From the NCBI RefSeq assembly GCF_015477805.1, contig NZ_JADLQL010000001.1:1240001-1304000 (forward strand): a DNA stretch of 64,000 nt, written 5' to 3'. The DNA is from Nocardia flavorosea. GTDB taxonomy: Bacteria > Actinomycetota > Actinomycetes > Mycobacteriales > Mycobacteriaceae. How positions within the stretch are numbered: the first letter of the stretch is position 1; each line of letters begins with the position of its first letter. A program made the position numbers and the translations under genes. The notes below the pieces were generated by a model. It was not told the DNA's origin, did no database searches, and was given only the letters and a program-made list of their open reading frames with translations. Of the stretch, positions 56,023-64,000 are shown one piece after another.

Positions 56023-56084
56023 TGCGATACCTCCGCCACGGCCTCCGCGAACCGCATGTACCACCGTCGAAGGAGGCATGGTGA
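56022..56084 (+). CDS. Micro-ORF 2, paralog of micro-ORF 1
   Basis: A 20-codon frame, MRYLRHGLREPHVPPSKEAW, starting in the TGATG overlap and ending in TGA that overlaps the permease GTG (GTGA). Position by position it matches micro-ORF 1 in spacing (M-x-Y-x-R-x-G-L-R-x-P, then S-K-x-A). The 3' end contains AGGAGG, which serves as the permease ribosome-binding site; micro-ORF 1 has AAGGCGG at the same place. Confidence 0.45.
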   Translation: MRYLRHGLREPHVPPSKEAW

Positions 56085-56872
56085 CCAAGCCGGATCTCAC
56101 CGCCAACCGGTTCGAACCGGGGACCTTCGCGCCCGCGCCCCGCCCGGCGCCGCGGGCCGCCATGTTGTTCGCGCAGACCCGCCTCGATCTCGTACTGCTC
56201 CTGCGCAACGGCGAACAACTACTGCTCACCATGTTCATCCCGATCACGCTGCTGGTGGGGCTCGCGCTGCTGCCGTTCGGCGATATGGGCCCCGACAAGA
56301 TCGACAAGATCGTGCCCGCCGTGATGATGGTGGCCGTCATGTCGACCGCTTTCACCGGCCAGGCGATCGCCATCGGATTCGACCGGCGCTACGGGGCACT
56401 CAAACGACTGGGCGCTACTCCCCTGCCACGCTGGGGCATAGTCGCCGGTAAGAGCGGCGCGGTCCTGCTGGTGGTGATTCTGCAGGCGGTACTGCTCGGA
56501 CTGATCGGCGTCGCCCTCGGCTGGCGGCCCGGCCCCGCCGGGCTGGCACTCGGCGCGGTATTGATCGCATTGGGAACCGCCGCCTTCGCGGCTATGGGCC
56601 TGCTGCTCGGCGGCACACTCAAAGCCGAGATTGTGCTCGCGCTCGCCAATATCCTGTGGTTCGTCATGCTCGGTATCGCCAGCGTCGTCTTCGCCTCCGA
56701 AGAACTGCCCGAGATCGTGCACACCCTGGTCCGGCTCGTGCCCTCGGGAGCGCTGGCAGTGGCCCTGGAACATGCGCTCAACGGCAGTGTCGACTGGTTC
56801 GGCGTGCTCGTGCTGCTCGTCTGGGGTTCTGTCGCCGGGCTCCTGGCCGCGCGCTGGTTCCGCTTCGAGTAA
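56081..56872 (+). CDS. ABC exporter permease (ABC-2 type)
   Basis: A permease of about 263 residues with six transmembrane helices; LLLRNGEQLLLTMFIPITLLVGL and FDRRYGALKRLGATPLPRW are the family's typical first helix and cytoplasmic loop. GTG 56081 was chosen: AGGAGG lies four bases upstream; ATG 56078 is too close to it. It works with the 55028 ATPase; homologous to Rv1457c. Confidence 0.87.
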   Translation: MTKPDLTANRFEPGTFAPAPRPAPRAAMLFAQTRLDLVLLLRNGEQLLLTMFIPITLLVGLALLPFGDMGPDKIDKIVPAVMMVAVMSTAFTGQAIAIGFDRRYGALKRLGATPLPRWGIVAGKSGAVLLVVILQAVLLGLIGVALGWRPGPAGLALGAVLIALGTAAFAAMGLLLGGTLKAEIVLALANILWFVMLGIASVVFASEELPEIVHTLVRLVPSGALAVALEHALNGSVDWFGVLVLLVWGSVAGLLAARWFRFE

Positions 56873-56947
56873 GCCGCCGCCCGCGAGCACGACGCCTTGT
56901 AGTAGACCGGCTGCGACCACCACGGCACCGCCCGCTACCATCGTGAC

Positions 56948-57922
56948 GTGCTCTATCGCGCATTCCTGCGAGTCGTGGACCGGCTGCCCCTGCCCTCCCG
57001 GCGCGTCCAGCTGCTGATCGCCCTGTCGGTAATCGTCACCCAGGCCGGGATCGCGGTGACCGGCGCGATCGTGCGGGTCACCGCCTCCGGGCTCGGCTGC
57101 CCCACCTGGCCGCAATGCTTCCCCGGCAGTTTCACCCCGGTCGGAGTTTCCGAAGTGCCGGTGCTGCATCAGGCGGTGGAATTCGGCAACCGGCTGCTCA
57201 CCTTCGTCGTAACACTGTGTGCCGCGCTCATCGTGCTCGCGGTCACCCGGGCCCGGCGGCGCCGGGAGGTCCTTATCTACGCCTGGCTGATGCCCGCCGG
57301 CACGGTGCTGCAGGCAATCATCGGCGGTATCACCGTGCTGTCCGGACTGCTGTGGTGGACCGTCGCCCTGCATCTGCTCGCATCGATGCTCATGGTGTGG
57401 GTGGCCGCAGTCATGTACGCCAAGGTCGCCGCCCCCGACGACGGGGTCGATACGATCCGCGCGCCCGCGCCGCTACGGTGGCTCACCGCGCTCAGTGGTG
57501 TCGCGCTGGCCGGAGTACTCGTCGCGGGAACCCTGGTCACCGGCGCGGGACCCCATGCCGGCGACAAGAGCATCGACCGCCCGGTCGCCCGGCTCGAAAT
57601 AGAGATCACGACGCTGGTGCATCTGCACTCGCAACTGCTCATCGGCTACCTGGCGCTGCTGATCGGCCTGGGTTTCGGCCTGTACGCCACCGGTATCACC
57701 ACACCGGTCCGCAATCGCTTCTTCGTGCTCATCGGGTTGGTTCTCGCGCAATCGCTGGTGGGGGTGGTGCAGTACTTCACCGATGTACCCGCGGCGCTGG
57801 TGGCGATCCATGTGGGCGGCGCGGCGCTGTGCACCGCCGCCACCGCGGCCCTGTGGGCATCGCTGCACACCCGTGAACGCCTGCCTGTCGGCATACCCGA
57901 ACCCGATACTCAGCCCGCCTGA
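56948..57922 (+). CDS. ctaA: Heme A synthase (CtaA/Cox15)
   Basis: A 324-residue membrane protein with eight transmembrane helices. It converts heme O to heme A for cytochrome aa3. Conserved features are the GCPTWPQC Cys pair in the first extracytoplasmic loop, and His in VLHQAVEFGNRLLTF, ALHLLASM, LHLHSQLL and AIHVGGAAL. GTG 56948 is the start. It pairs functionally with ctaB at 61495, three genes away. Homologous to Rv1456c. Confidence 0.93.
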   Translation: MLYRAFLRVVDRLPLPSRRVQLLIALSVIVTQAGIAVTGAIVRVTASGLGCPTWPQCFPGSFTPVGVSEVPVLHQAVEFGNRLLTFVVTLCAALIVLAVTRARRRREVLIYAWLMPAGTVLQAIIGGITVLSGLLWWTVALHLLASMLMVWVAAVMYAKVAAPDDGVDTIRAPAPLRWLTALSGVALAGVLVAGTLVTGAGPHAGDKSIDRPVARLEIEITTLVHLHSQLLIGYLALLIGLGFGLYATGITTPVRNRFFVLIGLVLAQSLVGVVQYFTDVPAALVAIHVGGAALCTAATAALWASLHTRERLPVGIPEPDTQPA

Positions 57923-58260
57923 ACCATCGACGATCGGGGTCAGGTCAGGGACGGGCTGCACAGGTGAAGCGAGCGGTGCCCTGCCGAACCGAGCGCATTC
58001 GCCGGCACGACAACACCTCGTCGGCGGCGGGCCGCTCGTCCCCGGTACCGCTGGAGGTCCGGCAGCCGATGCACGGTCCGATACGGCAGGACGCCCCGGT
58101 CGGTCCGCGAACCTCTGAGCCGCGGCGCCGGAACACTGTCCCGGGCCGGTATCTTCTCGCGCGCACGACTCGATACTGCGTACCCGGTCGCTTTCGGTAC
58201 GCCGGCCGGTTCCGGTGCGCCTGCTGTATCCGCCGTCGGCCGAGGGTTGGCGCCCCGTCC
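57923..58260. other. Convergent intergenic region
   Basis: Lies between the ends of ctaA and the PucR-type gene. No gene and no perfect terminator hairpin was recognised. Confidence 0.45.
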
Positions 58261-59490
58261 TCAGCTGCTGGGATGCTTCTGATAGCTGCGGGCGACCAGG
58301 GCCGAGGTCAGATACCACAGGCCGTTGGGTATCGCCGGATCGTAACCGGTGAGCAACCTGACCCGTTTGAGCCGGTAGTCGAGGGTATTGGTGTGCATAT
58401 GCATGAGCCGGGCGGTGCGCTGCCTGTTGAAGTTGTTGGCGATGTGCTGGCGCAGCGTTTCCAGCAGTTCAGGATGTTCGTCGAGCGGATCCAGAATGGC
58501 GCTGAGATGCTCCCGGGCGGGCCCGGGCCGGGTGATCTGGAACTCCAGGGCCAGGTCCGAGAACCGGTGCAGCCCCCCGCCGTCGGTGATGCGCGAGACG
58601 ATATCCAGCAGTTCGTGGGCGCGGTCGGTGGCGCCGGGGATATCGGCGGTCTCCGCGGTGACGACGGTGGCGGTGACCGGGACCTGCGCGGCCTGCGACA
58701 GCCGGGCGATCAGTTCGTCGAGTGAGCCGTCGGGAAACGCGTGCGCCGGCAGCAGTACCGTGCCGCCGTCGATACTGAGCAGGGAAAGTGCGCGCTCACC
58801 GCAGCTGCGGGCCAGTTCGGCCTGCACCCGGCGCAATTTCCGGCGCGCGACGATACGGCCGTCCACCCGTGGCGCGGATTCGTCCGGATGCGGCGGCAGC
58901 CCCAGGGCAAGGACCTGGTACGACTCCGCGATCTCGATCGCGCATTCCCGTGCCATGGTCGCGGTACCGTGTCCGCCGAGCAGCGCGGAGGTCAGCGTGT
59001 GCACGGCGGTGTGATGTTCGGAGACCACGCCGCGGTATTCGCTCACATAGGCCAGCGCGACCTCGGAGGTGATGGTGTCGAGGATTTCCAGCATCCGGCG
59101 GGCGGTAGCGACCAGGGTCGCCGAATCCGCGGGGCCGGCGGTGGACATGATGTGGTCGAACCCGAGTTTGAAGCCTTCGTGGATGGCGTGGTTGATGGTG
59201 TCGATCGGAATACCCTCGCGCGCCCATTCGGCGGCGGCCTCGCGAACCTGTTCGATCTCGTGCGGGAGTTCGCGGCCGTCGAGGCGGCCGAGGGTGAGTT
59301 CGAGGCACAGCCGGGTCACCGCGGTGACATCGCCCTGTAGCGCGTCACCGGGGAGGGTGCCGCAGGGTGCCACATTCTCGACGAAATGCCCGACCATCTG
59401 ACGCGAGAGGGTCGATACATCGCGGAGATGATTCGAAATCGGACGGCCGGACACCGTAAGTCGGGAACGGGTCGGACTACTGACCGTCAT
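58261..59490 (-). CDS. PucR/CdaR-type transcriptional regulator
   Basis: A 409-residue regulator. A helical N-terminal region and central GGDEF-like module (VDGRIVARRKLRRVQAELARSCG region) lead to a C-terminal PucR-type helix-turn-helix: LLETLRQHIANNFNRQRTARLMHMHTNTLDYRLKRV. ATG 59490 with AAGGAG upstream. Homologous in position to Rv1453. Its effector and targets are unknown. Confidence 0.9.
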   Translation of the reverse strand: MTVSSPTRSRLTVSGRPISNHLRDVSTLSRQMVGHFVENVAPCGTLPGDALQGDVTAVTRLCLELTLGRLDGRELPHEIEQVREAAAEWAREGIPIDTINHAIHEGFKLGFDHIMSTAGPADSATLVATARRMLEILDTITSEVALAYVSEYRGVVSEHHTAVHTLTSALLGGHGTATMARECAIEIAESYQVLALGLPPHPDESAPRVDGRIVARRKLRRVQAELARSCGERALSLLSIDGGTVLLPAHAFPDGSLDELIARLSQAAQVPVTATVVTAETADIPGATDRAHELLDIVSRITDGGGLHRFSDLALEFQITRPGPAREHLSAILDPLDEHPELLETLRQHIANNFNRQRTARLMHMHTNTLDYRLKRVRLLTGYDPAIPNGLWYLTSALVARSYQKHPSS

Positions 59491-59641
59491 ATCGGCTCCT
59501 TCTACCCCGGGCTGACGCTCGAAGCCCTAACGGTAGCGCGAAGCTGTTACTCGCCAGTAGGTTTTCGCCGGGAATCTGTCCGAGCTACCTGAAGCCGGGA
59601 CCGGCGGCCTGTGAACGCGCACAGGACCGCCGCCACACGGG

Positions 59642-59992
59642 TCAATTCTCGTTACGCGCCTTGGGAAAACGGGTCTGCCCGGCAACCCAGCCCGCCATCT
59701 TCGCCCAATGCCCGGTACGCGGGGTGGTCTTGGCCACGAGATCGCGTTCCCAGCCGTCGGCGGCGGTCAGGCCGTCCACGGCATCGATCACGGCCTGCGC
59801 GGTGGCCGGATCGGCGACCATCCGGTCCCCCAGGACACCGTCGGCGCCGACCAGCGTGATCCGCACGCCCCGGCGCCCTACCGGCTGCGACACGGCCTCG
59901 GCCGAACCGCCGTGCGCGGCGACGAACTTACGCACCGATCCGACGATCTCCTTCGGGGCGCGAACGGTGGCGGTTGCGGTATCTGCACTCAT
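59642..59992 (-). CDS. Conserved hypothetical protein (Rv1455-like position)
   Basis: A 116-residue soluble basic/acidic mixed protein: TATATVRAPKEIVGSVRKFVAAHGG at the N-terminus and ERDLVAKTTPRTGHWAKMAGWVAGQTRFP at the C-terminus. No known catalytic motif. Conserved position between the PucR gene and qor suggests a real gene. Confidence 0.75.
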   Translation of the reverse strand: MSADTATATVRAPKEIVGSVRKFVAAHGGSAEAVSQPVGRRGVRITLVGADGVLGDRMVADPATAQAVIDAVDGLTAADGWERDLVAKTTPRTGHWAKMAGWVAGQTRFPKARNEN

Positions 59993-60087
59993 GTACCGGA
60001 GTTTACCGGCGGGTAGTACAGCCCACCCGTCGCCGTTCCCGCCGGACCCGTGTACCGCAGCCCCGGGGGCCGGTGTAGAACTGGACC

Positions 60088-61053
60088 ATGCGCGCCATCC
60101 AGGTAGACCGGCACGGCGGTCCGGAGGTACTGACCCTCACCGAAGTTGCCGACCCGTCGCCCGGGCCCAATCAGCTACTGGTCGAGGTCGACGCCGTCGG
60201 TGTGAACTACATCGACACCTATTTCCGCACCGGCACCTATCCGAGACCGGTGCCCTATATCCCGGGCTCCGAAGGTACCGGCGTCGTCACCGAAACAGGT
60301 GCGCAGGTCAGCGCGTTCGCCGTCGGCGACCGGGTGGCCTGGGCCGCCGGACCGAACAGCTACGCACCGCGCGCAGTGGTGGACGAGGCGGTCGCGGTGG
60401 CGGTGCCCGAGGGCGTGGACCCGCCGGTCGCCGCCTCGGCGCTGCTGCAGGGCATGACCGCGCACTATCTGATCGAATCGGTCTACCGGCCGGAACCGGG
60501 CGAGACCGTACTGGTTCATGCGGGCGCCGGCGGGGTCGGACTGCTGCTCACCCAACTGGCGGCGGCCCGTGATATCCGGGTGATCACCACGGTGTCCTCG
60601 GACGAGAAGGAAACGCTGTCCCGTGGCGCCGGCGCCTGGGAAGTCCTGCGCTACAGCGACGATCTCGCCGACCGGGTCCGCGAACTGACCGGCGGCGCCG
60701 GGGTGGCCGCGGTCTACGACGGCGTGGGTGCGGCGACATTCGACGCCAGTCTCGCCGCGTTGCGGGTCCGCGGCATGCTCGCCCTGTTCGGGGCGGCCAG
60801 CGGTCCGGTACCACCGGTCGATCTGCAGCGGTTGAACGCGGCCGGTTCGGTCTTCGTGACCCGCCCCAATATCGCCCATTACACGCGTGATCGCGCCGAA
60901 CTGGATTGGCGCGCGGCCGATATCTTCGAAGCCGTCGCCGATGGTTCGCTCACCGTCCGGATCGGCGCGACCTATCCGCTCGCCGAGGCCGCGCAGGCCC
61001 ACCGCGACCTGGAGAGTCGCAAGACCACGGGATCGATCGTCCTACTCCCCTGA
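60088..61053 (+). CDS. qor: Quinone oxidoreductase (zinc-independent MDR)
   Basis: A 321-residue zeta-crystallin-like NADPH:quinone oxidoreductase. GVNYIDTYFRTGTYPRPVPYIPGSEGTGVV is the family signature; the nucleotide loop is VHAGAGGVGLLL. There are no Zn-ligand Cys/His. ATG 60088. Matches Rv1454c by position. Confidence 0.93.
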   Translation: MRAIQVDRHGGPEVLTLTEVADPSPGPNQLLVEVDAVGVNYIDTYFRTGTYPRPVPYIPGSEGTGVVTETGAQVSAFAVGDRVAWAAGPNSYAPRAVVDEAVAVAVPEGVDPPVAASALLQGMTAHYLIESVYRPEPGETVLVHAGAGGVGLLLTQLAAARDIRVITTVSSDEKETLSRGAGAWEVLRYSDDLADRVRELTGGAGVAAVYDGVGAATFDASLAALRVRGMLALFGAASGPVPPVDLQRLNAAGSVFVTRPNIAHYTRDRAELDWRAADIFEAVADGSLTVRIGATYPLAEAAQAHRDLESRKTTGSIVLLP

Positions 61054-61494
61054 TTCCCCCGTTTCCGGCCGAGCGCGGTCTTAGTAGTCGCGCCCGGTCG
61101 GCCCGCGGTAGGCGAATCGCGTCAGCCTCCACCGCGTCGTCGTCCGCCGGTTCCACCGACCTTCCTCGACCGCGGCGAACAGACGCCTGGGCGAGCAAGA
61201 AGATCGTCGCGAGGCCGGCGTCCGGGGTGCTGGGTTGTGTTTCGGGTCCGTCGGCGAGCCCCCGCCGTGGCGGGTACCCGCGTGTTCACCGCGGTCCACC
61301 CCGGCGCACCGGCCTCGGCGGACGTCTTCAGATGTCGACGGCCACACCCACGCGGCCTACGACGCCGACGGGACGCGAATTCCCGGTGCGGCCCGACGGC
61401 TGTCTCGCCACCGTGATCACGGCCGCCACGCAACCCGGCGGGCGATCGGTTCCGTAGCGGCGCACCACCCGCGGTGACCGGTCGCTCGTCTCGG
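61054..61494. other. Convergent intergenic region
   Basis: Lies between the ends of qor and ctaB. Frames of 60–130 codons here are arginine-rich and without start signals. Nothing recognised. Confidence 0.5.
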
Positions 61495-62484
61495 TCAGCC
61501 GAAGAAGACCTCACCGAGGGTCGTCCAGCCGAGGACCGAATCGACGGCCAGACCGCAGAACACCACCGCGAGGTAGTTGTTGGACTGCAGGAACAGGCGC
61601 AGTGGCTTCACCGATTCGCCGCGGCGCACACCCGAGTAGAGCTGGTGTGCCATGAGCAGGAACCAGGCTCCGGCCACCAGCGCCACCGCCGCGTAGATCA
61701 CACCGGTCGCCGGAATCAACGCCAGGGTGGTGAGCACCGTGAGCCAGGTGTAGACGACGATCTGCTTGGTCACGGCCTGCTCGGTGGCCACCACGGGCAG
61801 CATCGGCACACCGGCGGCCCGGTAGTCCTCCTTGTAACGCATGGCCAGGGCCCAGGTATGCGGCGGCGTCCAGAAGAAGATCACGGCGAACAGGGCAAGT
61901 GCGGGCCAGCCGATGTTCCCGGTCACCGCGGACCAGCCGACGAGCGCGGGCATACAACCGGCGGCACCGCCCCAGACGACGTTCTGCGCGGTGCGGCGTT
62001 TCAGCCCGAGGGTGTAGACGAAAACGTAGAAGAGGATGGTTGCGACCACCAGGACACCGCTGAGCAGGTTCGCCTGCCACCACAGCCAGGCGAAGGAGCC
62101 GATCCCCAGGACGACGCCGAACACGAAGGCGTGCGAGGTGGGCACGGCGTCGCGAGCCAGCGGCCGTTTGGCGGTCCGTTTCATCACCTTGTCGATATCG
62201 GCGTCCGCCACACAGTTCAGCGTGTTCGCGCTCGCCGCACCCATCCAGCCACCGAAAAGGGTGGCCAGGATGAGCCGGATATCCACGTGGCCGCGGTCGG
62301 CCAGCAGCATGGTGGGGATGGTGGCGACCAGCAGCAGTTCGATCACGCGCGGCTTGGTGAGCGCGAGATACGCCAGGGGACGACGGGCGATCCGGGCGAG
62401 TCTCTCGCTACCGAGAACGCGGTCCGCTGGTGCCGGCGCGGAATCGTGGGCGCCGCCGACGCCCGGGTCATGACCGATCCGCAC
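61495..62484 (-). CDS. ctaB: Protoheme IX farnesyltransferase (heme O synthase)
   Basis: A 329-residue UbiA-family membrane prenyltransferase with about nine transmembrane helices. Motif 1 is [20 protein letters not shown] and motif 2 [14 protein letters not shown] (diphosphate–Mg binding). It adds farnesyl to heme B, giving heme O, the substrate of CtaA. GTG 62484 chosen for AGGAG about five to eight bases upstream, rather than the 33-codon longer frame. Homologous to Rv1451. Confidence 0.94.
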   Translation of the reverse strand: MRIGHDPGVGGAHDSAPAPADRVLGSERLARIARRPLAYLALTKPRVIELLLVATIPTMLLADRGHVDIRLILATLFGGWMGAASANTLNCVADADIDKVMKRTAKRPLARDAVPTSHAFVFGVVLGIGSFAWLWWQANLLSGVLVVATILFYVFVYTLGLKRRTAQNVVWGGAAGCMPALVGWSAVTGNIGWPALALFAVIFFWTPPHTWALAMRYKEDYRAAGVPMLPVVATEQAVTKQIVVYTWLTVLTTLALIPATGVIYAAVALVAGAWFLLMAHQLYSGVRRGESVKPLRLFLQSNNYLAVVFCGLAVDSVLGWTTLGEVFFG

Positions 62485-62869
62485 TGTCTCTCCTCGCACA
62501 CTGTCGAACGGGCGCAGCCGGGTACCGCCTCGCTCGCAGCCACACCGGCCTGGAGCGGAGCCGGAGGCCGCTGCACATCGCATCCGGTTCGCGGGTCAGC
62601 AGCACGCGGCTGCGACGCGGCTACTACTACACACGATGGTAGACCCAAGACCGTGGCGCCCTGCCGCGCGCCCCTGCGACCCCGGCCACAGTGCCGGGTT
62701 ACGCCCGGCGGAACCGGCGGGTCCGTCTTGGCCGGGGGTCGTGCGCAGGGGCGGCCGGACGCATCTAGGGTATGAGGTGTATGCGGCGCCGCCGTCACCG
62801 CGCCGTACCGGTTCGCCGCCCCTGCCCGCCCCTTTTCGACGCCTCGAAAATGTCAGGAGAAACACGGTC
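62485..62869. other. Divergent promoter region ctaB–tkt
   Basis: No gene recognised. It must hold the promoters of both genes; AT-richer bases around 62625–62640 and 62833–62860 may be part of them. Confidence 0.45.
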
Positions 62870-64000
62870 GTGTCAGTGACAGACGACATCCGCGCCCTCA
62901 CCCAGCCGAACCTGCCGGACGACTGGACCGATCTGGACACCAAGGCCGTCGATACGGTCCGCGTCCTGGCCGCCGACGCCGTGCAGACCGCGGGCAACGG
63001 CCACCCGGGCACCGCGATGAGCCTGGCCCCGCTGGCGTACACACTGTTCCAGCGCACCATGCGGCACGACCCCGCCGACCCGGAATGGGTCGGGCGCGAC
63101 CGCTTCGTGCTGTCCTGCGGCCATTCCAGCCTCACCCTCTACATCCAGCTGTACCTGGCGGGTTTCGGGCTGGAACTCGACGATCTGAAGAATCTGCGCA
63201 AATGGGGTTCACTGACGCCGGGACACCCGGAGTACCGGCACACCAAGGGCGTCGAGATCACCACCGGTCCGTTGGGCCAGGGCTTGGCGTCGGCGGTGGG
63301 TATGGCGATGGCGGCCCGCCGTGAGCGCGGCCTGTTCGATCCGGAGGCCGCGACCGGCGCCAGCCCGTTCGACCATCACATCTATGTGATCGCCTCCGAC
63401 GGCGATATGGAGGAGGGCGTCACCTCCGAAGCCTCCTCGATCGCGGGCACCCAGCAGCTGGGCAACCTGGTCGTGATCTACGACGACAACAAGATCTCCA
63501 TCGAGGACGACACCACCATCGCCTTCACCGAAGACGTGGCGGCCCGTTACGCTGCGTACGGCTGGCACGTCGAGGTGGTCGAGGGCGGCGAGGACGTCGT
63601 CGCGATCGAGGCGGCGCTGGCCGCGGCGAAGGCCGAGACCGCCAAGCCGTCGCTGATCCTGCTGCGCACCATCATCGGCTATCCCGCGCCGAACAAGATG
63701 AACACCGGCGCTTCCCACGGTGCGGCGCTGGGCGCCGACGAAGTGGCCGCCACCAAACGCGCCCTGGGCTTCGATCCCGAGCAGACTTTCCAGGTCGACG
63801 CCGACGTCATCGCGCACACCCGCAAGGCCGCCGAACGCGGCGCGCGGGCGCATGCCGAGTGGACCGTCGAATTCGATGCCTGGGCCCAGCGCGTACCGCA
63901 GGGCAAGACGCTGTTCGATCGGCTGTTCAACGGTCAACTGCCGGAGGGCTGGACCGACAACCTGCCGACCTGGGAACCGGACGCCAAGGGCCTGGCCACC
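62870..64000 (+). CDS. tkt: Transketolase (3' truncated by the window)
   Basis: The first 377 codons of a normally ~700-residue enzyme; the frame is open to the end. It shows TAGNGHPGTAMSLAPL (thiamine-pyrophosphate region), GHSSLTLYIQLYL, TTGPLGQGLASAVGMA, and the GDG...N thiamine-diphosphate motif SDGDMEEGVTSEASSIAGTQQLGNLVVIYDDN. GTG 62870 with AGGAG ten bases upstream; a second GTG lies two codons later. Links glycolysis and the pentose phosphate pathway. Homologous to Rv1449c. Confidence 0.95.
   Translation, partial: MSVTDDIRALTQPNLPDDWTDLDTKAVDTVRVLAADAVQTAGNGHPGTAMSLAPLAYTLFQRTMRHDPADPEWVGRDRFVLSCGHSSLTLYIQLYLAGFGLELDDLKNLRKWGSLTPGHPEYRHTKGVEITTGPLGQGLASAVGMAMAARRERGLFDPEAATGASPFDHHIYVIASDGDMEEGVTSEASSIAGTQQLGNLVVIYDDNKISIEDDTTIAFTEDVAARYAAYGWHVEVVEGGEDVVAIEAALAAAKAETAKPSLILLRTIIGYPAPNKMNTGASHGAALGADEVAATKRALGFDPEQTFQVDADVIAHTRKAAERGARAHAEWTVEFDAWAQRVPQGKTLFDRLFNGQLPEGWTDNLPTWEPDAKGLAT

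Noticed and set aside
61054..61494. Possible gene between qor and ctaB
   Set aside because: Several overlapping frames on both strands but none with a start signal, coding-type third-position bias or recognisable family text.

Overview
The window is very GC-rich actinobacterial DNA, most likely from Nocardia or a close mycolic-acid relative (Rhodococcus/Gordonia). The evidence is gene content rather than any marker sequence. The right third keeps the M. tuberculosis Rv1449c–Rv1466 order (tkt, ctaB, qor, PucR-type regulator, heme A synthase, ABC exporter, mptB, sufR-B-D-C-S-U-T). A conservon, a stressosome, F420-type enzymes and mycofactocin-family genes are also present. Starts are often GTG or TTG and genes commonly overlap by 1–8 bases. 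Starts were chosen by ribosome-binding sites, overlaps and family length.

Layout. 1–1083: tail of an MMPL transporter, a CsoR/CstR-type repressor with a perfect operator, and a DUF302 protein. 1093–4912: an SDR–metallo-hydrolase operon, a TetR regulator and an HSL-type esterase; two near-identical palindromes mark the two promoters. 4949–6709: a MerR regulator fused to HEAT repeats and a second HEAT protein, both behind a textbook MerR-type promoter. 7012–9460: a 30-residue peptide gene, two alpha/beta hydrolases and a DUF1028 remnant. 9750–14525: a peptide/nickel-type ABC importer with a Tat-lipoprotein binding protein, preceded by an IdeR-like box. 15020–17003: class I fumarase and a small acidic protein. 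17156–20355: mftE-mftD-nudix divergent from mftR, with no mftA, mftB, mftC or mftF nearby.

20394–25606: a complete stressosome operon (RsbR, RsbS, RsbT, an RsbX-type phosphatase, a PAS–GAF–PP2C–kinase protein and an RsbV-like STAS protein) closed by a strong terminator. 26088–27917: LLM-class oxidoreductase and cyclodeaminase-family protein. 28136–38207: small protein, glycosyltransferase and debranching enzyme; L,D-transpeptidase; proline-rich membrane protein; Acg-like nitroreductase; two-gene exporter. 38329–45541 (minus): conservon cvnA-B-C-D with two atypical P450s lacking ExxR, one canonical CYP154-like P450 and a decayed third atypical copy. 46301–52889: SUF iron–sulfur operon with its SufR operator and terminator. 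53310–64000: mptB, an ABC exporter whose two genes are separated by two homologous micro-ORFs, ctaA/cox15, a PucR regulator, qor, ctaB and the 5' part of transketolase.

Functionally, several signal-integration modules sit side by side: stressosome, conservon, mycofactocin-type regulator, and MerR, TetR and CsoR switches. They are followed by conserved housekeeping genes for Fe–S assembly, lipomannan synthesis and heme A synthesis. The most unusual parts are the orphan mycofactocin D/E/R set, the multi-P450 conservon, the coupled micro-ORFs at 55957–56084 and the 30-residue peptide gene at 7012–7104. No rRNA, tRNA, CRISPR array, insertion sequence or prophage was recognised.
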